Assembly: GCA_046350115.1 (NCBI GenBank)
Contig: JAXMAZ010000027.1
Span: forward strand, 37,132 to 101,131
Direction: 5' to 3'
Length of the DNA: 64,000 bases
Origin: JAXMAZ01 sp046350115
GTDB lineage: Bacteria > Planctomycetota > Planctomycetia > Gemmatales > Gemmataceae
This document shows positions 54,487-62,077 of this stretch, in pieces (within the stretch, counting starts at the first letter, position 1; the number at the start of each line of letters is the position of its first letter). The position numbers and the translations under genes were made by a program. The notes under the pieces are model-generated. The model saw only the letters and a list, made by a program, of their open reading frames with translations. It was not told where the DNA came from and did not search any database.

Positions 54487-54542
54487 AAGAAGTCGTTGCC
54501 GCAGCGTCCGGCCGCTCGCGTTCCCGGCTCGCACTCAACACC

Positions 54543-55601
54543 ATGTCCCAACCCGCCGACCCGCCGGACGACGACGACGCCCCGCCGCCGGCCCCGGCCG
54601 CCTACTCCCGGTCCCGCGACCCGGTCGATCTGCTGGTGAAGATCAAGGCCGAGGGGATGCGGCTGGACCACTACCTGCACATGTACTTCCAGGACTTCAG
54701 CCGGTCCGAGCTGCAGGAGGCGATCAAGGGCGGCCACGTCACCGTCAACGGCCGGCCGACCAAGGCGAGCTACAAGGTCCGCAACGACGACAAGCTCCGG
54801 GTCGAGCTGCCGGAGCCGATCAACGACGTCATCTTGCCGGAAGACCTCCCCATCGAGGTGCTGTACGAGGACGACGAGCTGGCGGTGGTGTTCAAGCCGG
54901 CGGACATGGTCGTCCATCCGGCCCGGGGGAACTGGACCGGCACCCTGGCGAACGCCCTGGCGTTCCGGTTCAAGGAGGCGCTCAGCCGGGCCAACGGCAC
55001 CTTCCGACCGGGGATCGTCCACCGGCTCGACCGGGACACCAGCGGGGCCATCCTGATCGCCAAGGACGACGTCAGCCACCGCGAGCTGTCGATGCAGTTC
55101 GAGACGCGGAAGGTCCACAAGGAGTACGTCGCCATCGTCGCCGGGGAGCTGGACCGGGACAGCGACTACGTCGAGGCGGCGATGAAGCACCACCCGCACG
55201 AGCGGGAGAAGATGATCGTCGCCCCGGACCCGCTCGACCCGGAGGCGAAGCCGGCCAGCAGCTACTACGAGGTGCTGGAGCGGTTCCGCGGGTTCACGCT
55301 GGTGAAGGTGTCCCCGAAGACCGGGCGGACGCACCAGATCCGCGTCCACATGCAGCACGTCGGCTGCCCGGTGCTGGCCGACAAGCACTACTCCGGCCGG
55401 CACCAGTTCCGGCTCGGCGAGCTGGTGCCGGGATTGCCGGCGGACGAGGACGAGGTGCTCATGGGCCGGCAGGCGCTGCACGCCTTCCGCATCCGGTTCC
55501 GGCACCCGCGGCGGGGGGTGTGGGTGGAGGTCGAAGCCCCGCTCCCGGCGGACATGCGGCGGACGCTGGAGGCGCTGCGGCAGCACCGCCCGTACCGGTA
55601 G
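54543..55601 (+). CDS. RluA-family pseudouridine synthase
   Basis: A 352-residue RluA/RluD-type enzyme. After an acidic Pro-rich start, an S4-like RNA-binding domain (RLDHYLHMYFQDFSRSELQE, AIKGGHVTVNGRPTKASYKV) leads into the catalytic domain. FRPGIVHRLDRDTSGAILIA holds the catalytic Asp in the HRLDxxTSG motif. VEVLYEDDELAVVFKPADMV and KVSPKTGRTHQIRVHMQHVG (GRTHQIR) are conserved. It isomerises uridine to pseudouridine in 23S rRNA or tRNA; by similarity RluD-like sites are likely but the target cannot be set from the sequence. No conserved neighbour. Confidence 0.9.
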   Translation: MSQPADPPDDDDAPPPAPAAYSRSRDPVDLLVKIKAEGMRLDHYLHMYFQDFSRSELQEAIKGGHVTVNGRPTKASYKVRNDDKLRVELPEPINDVILPEDLPIEVLYEDDELAVVFKPADMVVHPARGNWTGTLANALAFRFKEALSRANGTFRPGIVHRLDRDTSGAILIAKDDVSHRELSMQFETRKVHKEYVAIVAGELDRDSDYVEAAMKHHPHEREKMIVAPDPLDPEAKPASSYYEVLERFRGFTLVKVSPKTGRTHQIRVHMQHVGCPVLADKHYSGRHQFRLGELVPGLPADEDEVLMGRQALHAFRIRFRHPRRGVWVEVEAPLPADMRRTLEALRQHRPYR

Positions 55602-55663
55602 TGAACTGCGGGTGCCGCGAGAGCGGGGGGCGGTCGAGATGCCCGCCCCCGCTGCAGGGGTCA

Positions 55664-56377
55664 TCAGGCGGCGGCTTGGACCGCCCCGCGGCGACGGCGG
55701 ATGCCCCCGACCGCCCCGACCAGACCGGTCCCGAGCAGCGCCAGGCTGGACGGTTCGGGGACGGCGGTCGCACCGACCCCGACGCCGAAATCGGCGGCGT
55801 CCAGGAAGTTGCCGACGGTCGGGCCGCCGGCCGCGGACACCGACTCGTAGGCGAACCGGACGTTGTTGCCGAGCGCGGTGATCGGGGCCGGGTTGGTGTA
55901 GAACCCCCCGGCCGTGTTCCCGTCGCTGTACAGGTTGGTGAACAGCACGGTGTCGTCACCCCCCCCGAGGACGCCGTTGGCCCCCAGGTCGGTGATCGTC
56001 AGTCGCATGGTGTCGACCCCGGCCCGCCCGCGGTGGGCGAACTGGAACCCGACCTGCGCCCCGGCCGGGATCCCAGCGACATCCTGGTACAGGGTGCTGA
56101 CCTGGTTCGCGTTCAGCTCCGCGAAGTCCGTGCCTTCGTAGGACGGCACGCCGTTGAACCCGGACCCCCAAATCTCGATCTGGCTGTCCGTGGCGGTCGT
56201 CCGCCATCCGGGAACACTGGTGTCAGTGAAGAACCCGAGGTTTCCCGCAGGGACGCCGAACGCTTCGAACCCGCCGTTGATCAGGCCGGCCCGGGCGGAC
56301 GGGGCGGAGACCGAAAGGGCGGTGACAGCCAAGCCGACAATTACCGCTGACCGACTCCGACGCAGTGGGCGTTGCAT
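55664..56377 (-). CDS. Secreted PEP-CTERM protein with beta-sandwich domain
   Basis: A 237-residue protein. The signal peptide is at residues 8-35 (AVIVGLAVTALSVSAPSARA). The mature part begins GLINGGFEAFGVPAGNLGFF and continues VPGWRTTATDSQIEIWGSGF and GTDFAELNANQVSTLYQDVA, a DUF642/CBM-like galactose-binding beta-sandwich pattern. The end, VPEPSSLALLGTGLVGAVGG followed by IRRRRG, is the PEP-CTERM sorting signal (VPEP motif, membrane helix, basic tail), which an exosortase would process. No exosortase gene is in the window. The ATG at 56377 starts the signal; earlier in-frame ATGs would add about 78 unlikely residues. Confidence 0.85.
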   Translation of the reverse strand: MQRPLRRSRSAVIVGLAVTALSVSAPSARAGLINGGFEAFGVPAGNLGFFTDTSVPGWRTTATDSQIEIWGSGFNGVPSYEGTDFAELNANQVSTLYQDVAGIPAGAQVGFQFAHRGRAGVDTMRLTITDLGANGVLGGGDDTVLFTNLYSDGNTAGGFYTNPAPITALGNNVRFAYESVSAAGGPTVGNFLDAADFGVGVGATAVPEPSSLALLGTGLVGAVGGIRRRRGAVQAAA

Positions 56378-56634
56378 TCTTGAAGCCTCAACGTGTTTTG
56401 CGGCCCGGTTGTGATGACGCCTGACTAGTCGAACTGGGGCCGCAAAAACAACTTGACACGCCATCCGTGACATGGGGTGAAGTGTGAGCCGGAAAAAGAA
56501 AAAAGTCGGTCTGGATGTCGGCTTGTCGGACACCAGTACTTCTGCGGAACCGTCCCCGCGCAGCAAGCGATCCGTTGTGGCCTGAAACCCGATCGGATAA
56601 CATCTTCTCACCCTTCCCCGCGTCTGGTGCTGCC

Positions 56635-57525
56635 ATGTCCCGTCGCTCCGGTCGGTGCGGGTTCAGCCTGGTCGAGTTGCTCGTCGTCATCGCCATCATC
56701 GCCGTGCTCATCGGCCTGCTGCTGCCGGCGGTGCAGCGGGTCCGGGAGTCGGCGGCCCGGGCGTCGTGTCAGAACAACATGAAACAGCTCGCCCTGGCCC
56801 TGCACAACTTCGAGGCGGCCAAGGGGTACTTCCCCGAGGGCTACCGGTTCGACCCGCCGACCCGGTCGTTCGTGCCACGGCTGCTCGGGTTCATCGAGCA
56901 GGACAACATCCGGTACGACCTGAACAAGAACTGGGACGACCCGGTCAACATCCCGGCCGCCCAGACCCCGATCAAGCTGCTCCTCTGCCCGTCGGTCCCC
57001 GGCGGGACCGAGCGGACGGACGTGGAGGTCAGCTTCCGCCCGGCGTCCAGCGACTACACCGTGTACCACGGGATCAACCCGGGGTACTGCGACCTGGTCG
57101 GCTGGCCGTACTACGACCCGCCGGCCACCAACGGGGTGATGACCCCGGTGCCGTGCAAGATCCGGGAGATCACCGACGGCACCAGCCAGACGCTGTTGGT
57201 GGTGGAGAACGGGGCGCGGCCGGACCTGTACCGGATGGGCAAGAAGATCGCGGGCACGTCCAGCAACGGCGGGTGGGCGGACCCGAACCTGGAGATCGCC
57301 CTGGACGGGTCGGACCTGCTGACCACCGGCCGGGGGCAGGGGTTCGGGCCGTGCGTGATGAACTGCACCAACGACAACGAGATGTACAGCTTCCACCGGG
57401 GCGGGGCGAACGTTGCGTTCGCCGACGGCGGGGTGCGGTTCATCCGGGAGACGATCAAGAACACGGCGTTCGCGGCGCTGGTCACCAAGGCCGCCGGGGA
57501 CATCGTCCCGGCGGACGACTACTGA
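56635..57525 (+). CDS. DUF1559 prepilin-like protein
   Basis: A 296-residue protein with a type IV prepilin-like N-terminus: MSRRSGRCGFSLVELLVVIA, with the FSLVELLVVIAIIAVLIGLL helix and a prepilin-peptidase site after the Gly before FS. The C-terminal part is DUF1559: ASCQNNMKQLALALHNFEAA, KGYFPEGYRF, the mid-part with KLLLCPSVPGG and DGTSQTLLVVENGARPDL. It ends SFHRGGANVAFADGGVRFIR, the family's typical H-x-G-G-A-N-V-x-F-A-D-G. Planctomycetes have many copies, thought to be pseudopilins or surface proteins; function unknown. The ATG at 56635 is chosen as the start of the short prepilin leader. Confidence 0.92.
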   Translation: MSRRSGRCGFSLVELLVVIAIIAVLIGLLLPAVQRVRESAARASCQNNMKQLALALHNFEAAKGYFPEGYRFDPPTRSFVPRLLGFIEQDNIRYDLNKNWDDPVNIPAAQTPIKLLLCPSVPGGTERTDVEVSFRPASSDYTVYHGINPGYCDLVGWPYYDPPATNGVMTPVPCKIREITDGTSQTLLVVENGARPDLYRMGKKIAGTSSNGGWADPNLEIALDGSDLLTTGRGQGFGPCVMNCTNDNEMYSFHRGGANVAFADGGVRFIRETIKNTAFAALVTKAAGDIVPADDY

Positions 57526-57535
57526 GCCGGTTTTC

Positions 57536-57747
57536 GTTGGGTGCGCGAAGGCTATGCGAGCGTAACGCACCGGCCCGGCAGTGACCTGCGCCCCGGATCG
57601 GTGGCCGTCACCGGGGGAGGGCGAGGCTCCTGCCGAGCCGGGGAGCCGCGTGGCAACGGCAGGAAGGCTTCTCGGCGGCAGCCGGCGGGCGTGGGTGACG
57701 GCCGGTGACTCAGGCAGCCCGGCTCGGCAGGAGCCTCGCCCTCCCCT
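57536..57747. repeat. Family-B fragment and family-C inverted pair
   Basis: A shortened family-B element (GTTGGGTGCGCGAAGGCTAT...) at 57536-57571 is followed by opposing family-C copies, GAGGGCGAGGCTCCTGCCGA at 57617 and the complement ending at 57747. The family-C arms match over about 29 bases. The same element type is nested in the 12595-12863 composite. Confidence 0.88.
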
Positions 57748-57783
57748 GGGGCTGCATCCGGCCGACACCGGGCGTACGTCGGG

Positions 57784-59022
57784 TTACGGCTTCTCGTACC
57801 GGCCGATGAACAGGATCGCCCCGGTCGGCTGGTGTCGGATCAGGAACAGGAACGGGCGGTCGGCCTGGTACGACGGCGGGGCCGATACAGCCTTCATGCC
57901 CACCGCTGTCGCGGCGGCTGCCTCTGTCCCTTCCTCGTTCACCTCGACGAACGCCTTCTGCACCACGAACCCGATGAACAGCCGCTCAGCGGTGGTCATC
58001 TCGGTGAAGTCGGCCTTCCCGTCGATGAACGCGGCCGGCATCCCCAGCTTGCTGAGCCGGCTGTTGTGCTGGTACTGCGGGCCGGCTGTCTCGATCTTGA
58101 ACTTCGGCAGCGACAGGTAGGCATTACCGGCGTCATGCATCGCGGCCAGCCACCCGGCGAGCGCTTCCGGGGTCAGCTTGTTCTCCAGCGCCGGCAGCCC
58201 GTCCGGCTTGCCCGGGACGAGCAGCACCATCGACGTTTCGCCGCCCTTGTACGGCAGTTCGGCCGACCAGAAGTCCGGCTGCCACTGGCCGGCGGTCCGC
58301 TCGGCGAACACCCGGAATCCGCCCTCCCGGCTCATCATCGGGACGTTCACCTTGGTCCCGTCGGCCAGGGTGAACGGGGCCGGGCGGGTTCGCTTCGGGT
58401 CGAACTGCTCGGCCCACTGACCTTTGAAGTAGATGGCGTTCGCCAGCACCATCCGGTAGGTCCTGTCAAGCATCCCTTCTGCGATCAGGTCTTTGATCCG
58501 TCCGTCCGTCTCGTTCTCGGCCCAGGTGTTGATCCGCACCCGCTCGGCCTCCGGCTGGCGGATGAAGTCCGCCTCCTGGATGCCGCTGCCGAACCCGTCC
58601 TTCAACCGGGCGGCGAACGCCGGTTGCCACGGGTAGCCGGACTGGCCCCAGACGACGTTGGCCGTGCGGAGCCGGTAGCCCGGCCGTTCGCCGCTCACCC
58701 GACCGAGCAGGTCGCGATACCCGGCGTCGGCGGCCGGGGCGTCCGGCAGGTGGAGCACCTGCCGCATCTCGGCGAGCGTCTGCCCCTTCGCCCCGGCGGC
58801 GGTCATGCTCAGGGCGGCGTGCAGGCTGAGCGGCGAGTAGATGACGTTCCCCGGCTCCTTCGCCAGCTCGCGGTAGAACGCCAGGGCGAACCGGTTGTTG
58901 GCCTCGGCGATGGCCTTCGCCTCGGCGGTCGGCGGCGAGGCCGGTGGAGGTGGAGGCGCGGGCGTTGAACTGGCCACACAGCCGAGCAGCCCGACCAGGA
59001 ACAGCCCGAAGATAACACGCAT
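57784..59022 (-). CDS. Lipoprotein serpin, inhibitory type (serpin 1)
   Basis: A 412-residue serine-protease-inhibitor-fold protein. MRVIFGLFLVGLLGC is a lipoprotein signal (Cys15), followed by a Pro-rich linker, so it is anchored outside the cytoplasm. Serpin motifs: NVIYSPLSLHAALSMTAAGA, VLANAIYFKGQWAEQFDPKR (conserved FKGxW), SMVLLVPGKPDGLPALENKL, and ADRPFLFLIRHQPTGAILFI (C-terminal strand). The reactive loop has an inhibitory hinge, EEGTEAAAATAVG (P17-P5). Counting as in antitrypsin, P1-P1' is V-S in KAVSAPP, which predicts an elastase-like target protease. Bacterial serpins are uncommon. A second serpin lies next to it (59165-60409), separated by a family-D repeat. Confidence 0.92.
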   Translation of the reverse strand: MRVIFGLFLVGLLGCVASSTPAPPPPPASPPTAEAKAIAEANNRFALAFYRELAKEPGNVIYSPLSLHAALSMTAAGAKGQTLAEMRQVLHLPDAPAADAGYRDLLGRVSGERPGYRLRTANVVWGQSGYPWQPAFAARLKDGFGSGIQEADFIRQPEAERVRINTWAENETDGRIKDLIAEGMLDRTYRMVLANAIYFKGQWAEQFDPKRTRPAPFTLADGTKVNVPMMSREGGFRVFAERTAGQWQPDFWSAELPYKGGETSMVLLVPGKPDGLPALENKLTPEALAGWLAAMHDAGNAYLSLPKFKIETAGPQYQHNSRLSKLGMPAAFIDGKADFTEMTTAERLFIGFVVQKAFVEVNEEGTEAAAATAVGMKAVSAPPSYQADRPFLFLIRHQPTGAILFIGRYEKP

Positions 59023-59051
59023 GGGTTTGCTCCGTCACACGTCGCTCTGGT

Positions 59052-59143
59052 GTAGGGCGGTGCCGAGTCTGCGAGGCCCGCCGCCCCGGCAACCGCTCCC
59101 CGCCCCAGACGGCGGGCCTCGCAGAGCCTCGGCACCGCCCTAC
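59052..59143. repeat. Long inverted repeat, family D, between the two serpin genes
   Basis: GTAGGGCGGTGCCGAGTCTG at 59052 and the complement AGCCTCGGCACCGCCCTAC ending at 59143 enclose a second inner pair (GAGGCCCGCCG / CGGCGGGCCTC). The element sits 21 bases from the serpin 2 stop and could end or attenuate the serpin 2 transcript. Confidence 0.9.
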
Positions 59144-59164
59144 AAGGAGAACACCGCCGGCCCG

Positions 59165-60409
59165 TCACGGGTTGGTTAGCCGGCCGGCGAACAGCACCGT
59201 CCCGTGCTGAACGTCCCGGATCACGAACAGGAACGGGCGGTCGGCCCGGAACACCTTCGGCGGCGGCCGCTTCACCGGGGCGGCGGCCATCGGGGCCATC
59301 ACCACCGCCGTCGCTGCGGCCGCCTCCGTCCCCTCCTCGTTCACGTCCACGAACGCCTTGTGAACCACATCGCTGATGAACAGCCCCTGCGGGTCGGAGG
59401 TCATGCCGCCGAAGTCGGCCGTCCGCGGGTCGAACGCCAGCTTCATGCCCAGCCCCTTGAGCGCCGGCACCGGGGCCATCCGCACCTCCATCTTGAACCT
59501 CGGCAGCGCGACGATCACCTCCTGGTGGGTCAGCCCCTTCAGCCAGCCGGCCAGGGTGTCGGCGGACAGCTTCGATTCGACCGCCGGCAGCCCGTCCGGC
59601 TTGCCCGGCAGCACCACCACCATCGACAGCTCGCCCCCCTTGTACGGCAGCTCCAACAGTTGCACCCCGTCCGCCTCGGCGTACCGGTAGCCGGCCGTGC
59701 GGTTCATCAGCGGCGTCTGCTTGGTCGTGCCGTCGGCGAGCTTGAACGGGCCGTCCTTGGTCCACTGCTTGTTGAACTCGTCCTGCCACTTGCCTTTGAA
59801 GTAGATGGCGTTGGTCAGCACCATCTTGGTGGTCGGGTCGATGACCCCGGCCGGCACCAGGTCTTTGATCCGGTCGCGGGTCTTCTGCTCGACCCAGCGG
59901 TTGATCGTCTTCCGCCCGCCCTCCGGGTCGCCCTTGAAGTCGAGGTCGGTCAGGGACGCCCCGAACCGGTCCTTCTGCCGGCCCAGCCAGTCCGGCCGCC
60001 ACGGGTAGCCGGTCTGGCCCCACAGGGCGTTGGCCGTCGTCAGCTCATATGGCTTGCCGGCCCCGGTGTAGAACCGGCCGAGGTCGCCGGCGGCCAGCGA
60101 CTTGTCCCGGTCGGCCGGCAGCTTCAGCGCGCCCGCCATCTCGTCCCGTGTCTTGCCGTTCGCCCCGTCGGCGGTCATGGCCAGGGCGGCGTGCAGGCTG
60201 TACGGGGAGAAGAACAGGTTGCCGGTCGTCCCCTTCAACTGGCCGTACAGGTCGAAGGCGAACGTGTTCGCCCCGTCGGCGACGGTCTGCATGTCGGCCG
60301 ACCAGGCCGGCGGCGGGCGGTCGTCCGGCGGCGGCGGGACCGGCATCGCCCCCGAGTCCGCACACCCGCTTGCCATGACCGCCCCCGTCAGCAGTGCCCA
60401 CCGGGTCAT
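59165..60409 (-). CDS. Lipoprotein serpin, inhibitory type (serpin 2)
   Basis: A 414-residue serpin. MTRWALLTGAVMASGC is a lipoprotein signal (Cys16), then a Pro-rich spacer (AMPVPPPPDDRPPPAW). Motifs: NLFFSPYSLHAALAMTADGA, VLTNAIYFKGKWQDEFNKQW, SMVVVLPGKPDGLPAVESKL and FLFVIRDVQHGTVLFAGRLT. The reactive loop again has the hinge EEGTEAAAATAVVM but is seven residues longer after the hinge than serpin 1 (MAPMAAAPVKRPPPKVFRAD), so P1 (perhaps Met in APM-AAA) is less certain. The two serpins are related but clearly diverged, so the duplication is old and the loop differences suggest different targets. No protease gene is next to them. Confidence 0.92.
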   Translation of the reverse strand: MTRWALLTGAVMASGCADSGAMPVPPPPDDRPPPAWSADMQTVADGANTFAFDLYGQLKGTTGNLFFSPYSLHAALAMTADGANGKTRDEMAGALKLPADRDKSLAAGDLGRFYTGAGKPYELTTANALWGQTGYPWRPDWLGRQKDRFGASLTDLDFKGDPEGGRKTINRWVEQKTRDRIKDLVPAGVIDPTTKMVLTNAIYFKGKWQDEFNKQWTKDGPFKLADGTTKQTPLMNRTAGYRYAEADGVQLLELPYKGGELSMVVVLPGKPDGLPAVESKLSADTLAGWLKGLTHQEVIVALPRFKMEVRMAPVPALKGLGMKLAFDPRTADFGGMTSDPQGLFISDVVHKAFVDVNEEGTEAAAATAVVMAPMAAAPVKRPPPKVFRADRPFLFVIRDVQHGTVLFAGRLTNP

Positions 60410-60514
60410 CGTCCGTCCTCCGAAGTGTCGGCCGTGATCGTACCACCGTTCCGACGGCCCGGAAGCCCGGCGGATGGCCGGTGTGACACTCCCGTTACAC
60501 GCCCCGGAAACGGC

Positions 60515-60542
60515 ACCGGCCCGGGGTTGCCCCCGGGCCGGT
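60515..60542. terminator. GC-rich hairpin after the DUF1508-like gene
   Basis: ACCGGCCCGGGG and CCCCGGGCCGGT form a perfect 12-bp stem around TTGC, 24 bases beyond the stop at 60566 on the minus strand. There is no T-run, so efficient intrinsic termination is uncertain. Confidence 0.5.
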
Positions 60543-60565
60543 CGTTCGCAGGTCCGTCGCCCCGC

Positions 60566-60922
60566 TCACTTCTTCTTTTTCTTCGGCTCGTCCTTGTCGT
60601 CGGCCTCCTTCTTCTTGCCGTATGACACCTTGCTGATTTCCAGCACGTCCTTGAGCGTATCCACCGCCTTGGCCGCCTCTTCCTTGGTAGCGAACCCGGT
60701 CGGGCCGGACATGGCCAGCAGCTTGCCGTCCGCGTCCCGGATGGTGAACCGGAACTTCTCGTCCTTGCCCTCGGTGATGACGATCGAGCCGGGCTTGGTC
60801 GCCTTCTTGTCGTCCTTCGTCTTGGCCGCCTTCTTGGCGTCCTGCGCCACCCCGACGGTGGCTGGTACGGACAGCGCGAACAGGGCGACCAGCAGGGCGG
60901 TTGCGTGGACCAGTTTCGGCAT
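60566..60922 (-). CDS. Secreted small DUF1508 (YegP)-like protein
   Basis: A 118-residue protein with signal peptide MPKLVHATALLVALFALSVP, cleaved near AQD. The mature part is Lys-rich (DAKKAAKTKDDKKATKPGSI) around one small domain: KFRFTIRDADGKLLAMSGPT, then GFATKEEAAKAVDTLKDVL, the DUF1508/YegP pattern (one copy rather than YegP's two). It ends with a Lys/Asp tail (KKKEADDKDEPKKKKK). Function unknown; a basic envelope protein. The ATG at 60922 opens the signal peptide. Confidence 0.75.
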   Translation of the reverse strand: MPKLVHATALLVALFALSVPATVGVAQDAKKAAKTKDDKKATKPGSIVITEGKDEKFRFTIRDADGKLLAMSGPTGFATKEEAAKAVDTLKDVLEISKVSYGKKKEADDKDEPKKKKK

Positions 60923-61068
60923 GGACGGGCCTCCGGGATGGGACGCGGTCGAGTCAGACCCCGGTCCGATTCTGGCACGGCGGCCGGCGGGCCGCAATCG
61001 TCGGGGCGCGGAAACCGCAGCCCCGCCCGGGTATCATGCCGGAACGACCGCTGCAAGAGGAGCCGGCC

Positions 61069-61833
61069 GTGGAAGAACACTACCGCTGTATCGAGCTGCC
61101 GATCTCGATTGACGAGTTCCACCGGCTGCCCCGGAACGCGGCGTACAAGTACGAGTATTTCGATGGCCGGGCCGTTCTGACCCCGCGGCCGAAGGCGTTC
61201 AACTGCGTCCGCGACCTCGGCCCGGTGGACGAGCTTCTGCCCGCCGACGTGTACGTCCGCCCGCTGCCGGTCGAGGGCATCCGGGGGCTGGCCGGCGTGT
61301 TCTACGCCAGCGTCGCCCACACCCAGCCGTTCCAGTCGCTCGACGAGGCGACGGCCCGGGCCGCGGCGGCGGCGTGCATCGAGCGGACGGCCAGCGGTGC
61401 GGACGGGCCGGTGATCGGGCCGGCGTGCTTTGCCGCAATCGATCCGGACCCGCGGGCGGCCGGGGCGGTGGTCGGGGCGGTGCTGGTCACGCTGGTCCCG
61501 CCGGAGGTGCTGACCCACCCGTTCCCCGGGTTGTGGAAGGAGCCGCCGCCGGCCGACGCGGTCGAGAAGCGGCTCGGGGTGCCGCACCTGACCTGGGTGT
61601 TCGTTCGCAACTGGGAGCAGCGTCGGGGGGTGGGAACGGTGCTGCTCGGGGCGGCGGTGCGGGCGCTGGCCGACCTCGGGTATGAGCGACTGGCCAGCAC
61701 GTTCCTGTTGGACAACGGGCCGAGCGCCCTGTGGCACTGGCGGAACGGGTTCCAACTGCGACCGCAGTGGTCCTTGGCGATGGCCGAGACGCGGCGTGAA
61801 GTAAACGAACGGTATGCGAAGAAACAGCAGTAA
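61069..61833 (+). CDS. GNAT-like acyltransferase with Uma2-like N-terminal segment
   Basis: A 254-residue protein. The N-terminal 40 residues (PISIDEFHRLPRNAAYKYEY, FDGRAVLTPRPK) resemble the start of Uma2-type nuclease-fold proteins (EFLRLP...YELIDGxLVxxPRP). The C-terminal part is GNAT-like: HLTWVFVRNWEQRRGVGTVL (acetyl-CoA loop RRGxGT), LLGAAVRALADLGYERLAST and DNGPSALWHWRNGFQL. The middle is variable and Ala-rich. It may be a GNAT enzyme with an added recognition domain; the Uma2 likeness is short and could be chance. The GTG at 61069 with AGAGGAG six bases upstream is preferred to the ATG at 61036. It is convergent with 61841-62077 by only seven bases. Confidence 0.75.
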   Translation: MEEHYRCIELPISIDEFHRLPRNAAYKYEYFDGRAVLTPRPKAFNCVRDLGPVDELLPADVYVRPLPVEGIRGLAGVFYASVAHTQPFQSLDEATARAAAAACIERTASGADGPVIGPACFAAIDPDPRAAGAVVGAVLVTLVPPEVLTHPFPGLWKEPPPADAVEKRLGVPHLTWVFVRNWEQRRGVGTVLLGAAVRALADLGYERLASTFLLDNGPSALWHWRNGFQLRPQWSLAMAETRREVNERYAKKQQ

Positions 61834-61840
61834 GGTTCAA

Positions 61841-62077
61841 CTACTCGGGTTCGACTGGTGGGCTCGGCTCGTCACCGTACAGGATGTCGAGCCAACGATG
61901 ACTGGTCAGCGCGTCGTACACCGACAGCGCGAACCACAGCCCGATGAACGCGACCCCGGCCCACCCTGCCGGCCCGGGGTCGCCCTGCCAGGTGCGGTAC
62001 ATCAGGTAGGCGAACGGCACCGCCACCACCAGCGGGTTCCAGATCACCCGGCGGTACAGCGGGTGGCGTGGGATCAT
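61841..62077 (-). CDS. Small two-helix membrane protein
   Basis: A 78-residue protein with two membrane segments (IWNPLVVAVPFAYLMYRTW and WAGVAFIGLWFALSVYDALT) and an acidic Pro-rich tail. The ATG overlaps the gatA stop (ATGA), so it should be translated from the gatA transcript. No family is recognised; I see no link to the amidotransferase besides position. Confidence 0.65.
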   Translation of the reverse strand: MIPRHPLYRRVIWNPLVVAVPFAYLMYRTWQGDPGPAGWAGVAFIGLWFALSVYDALTSHRWLDILYGDEPSPPVEPE

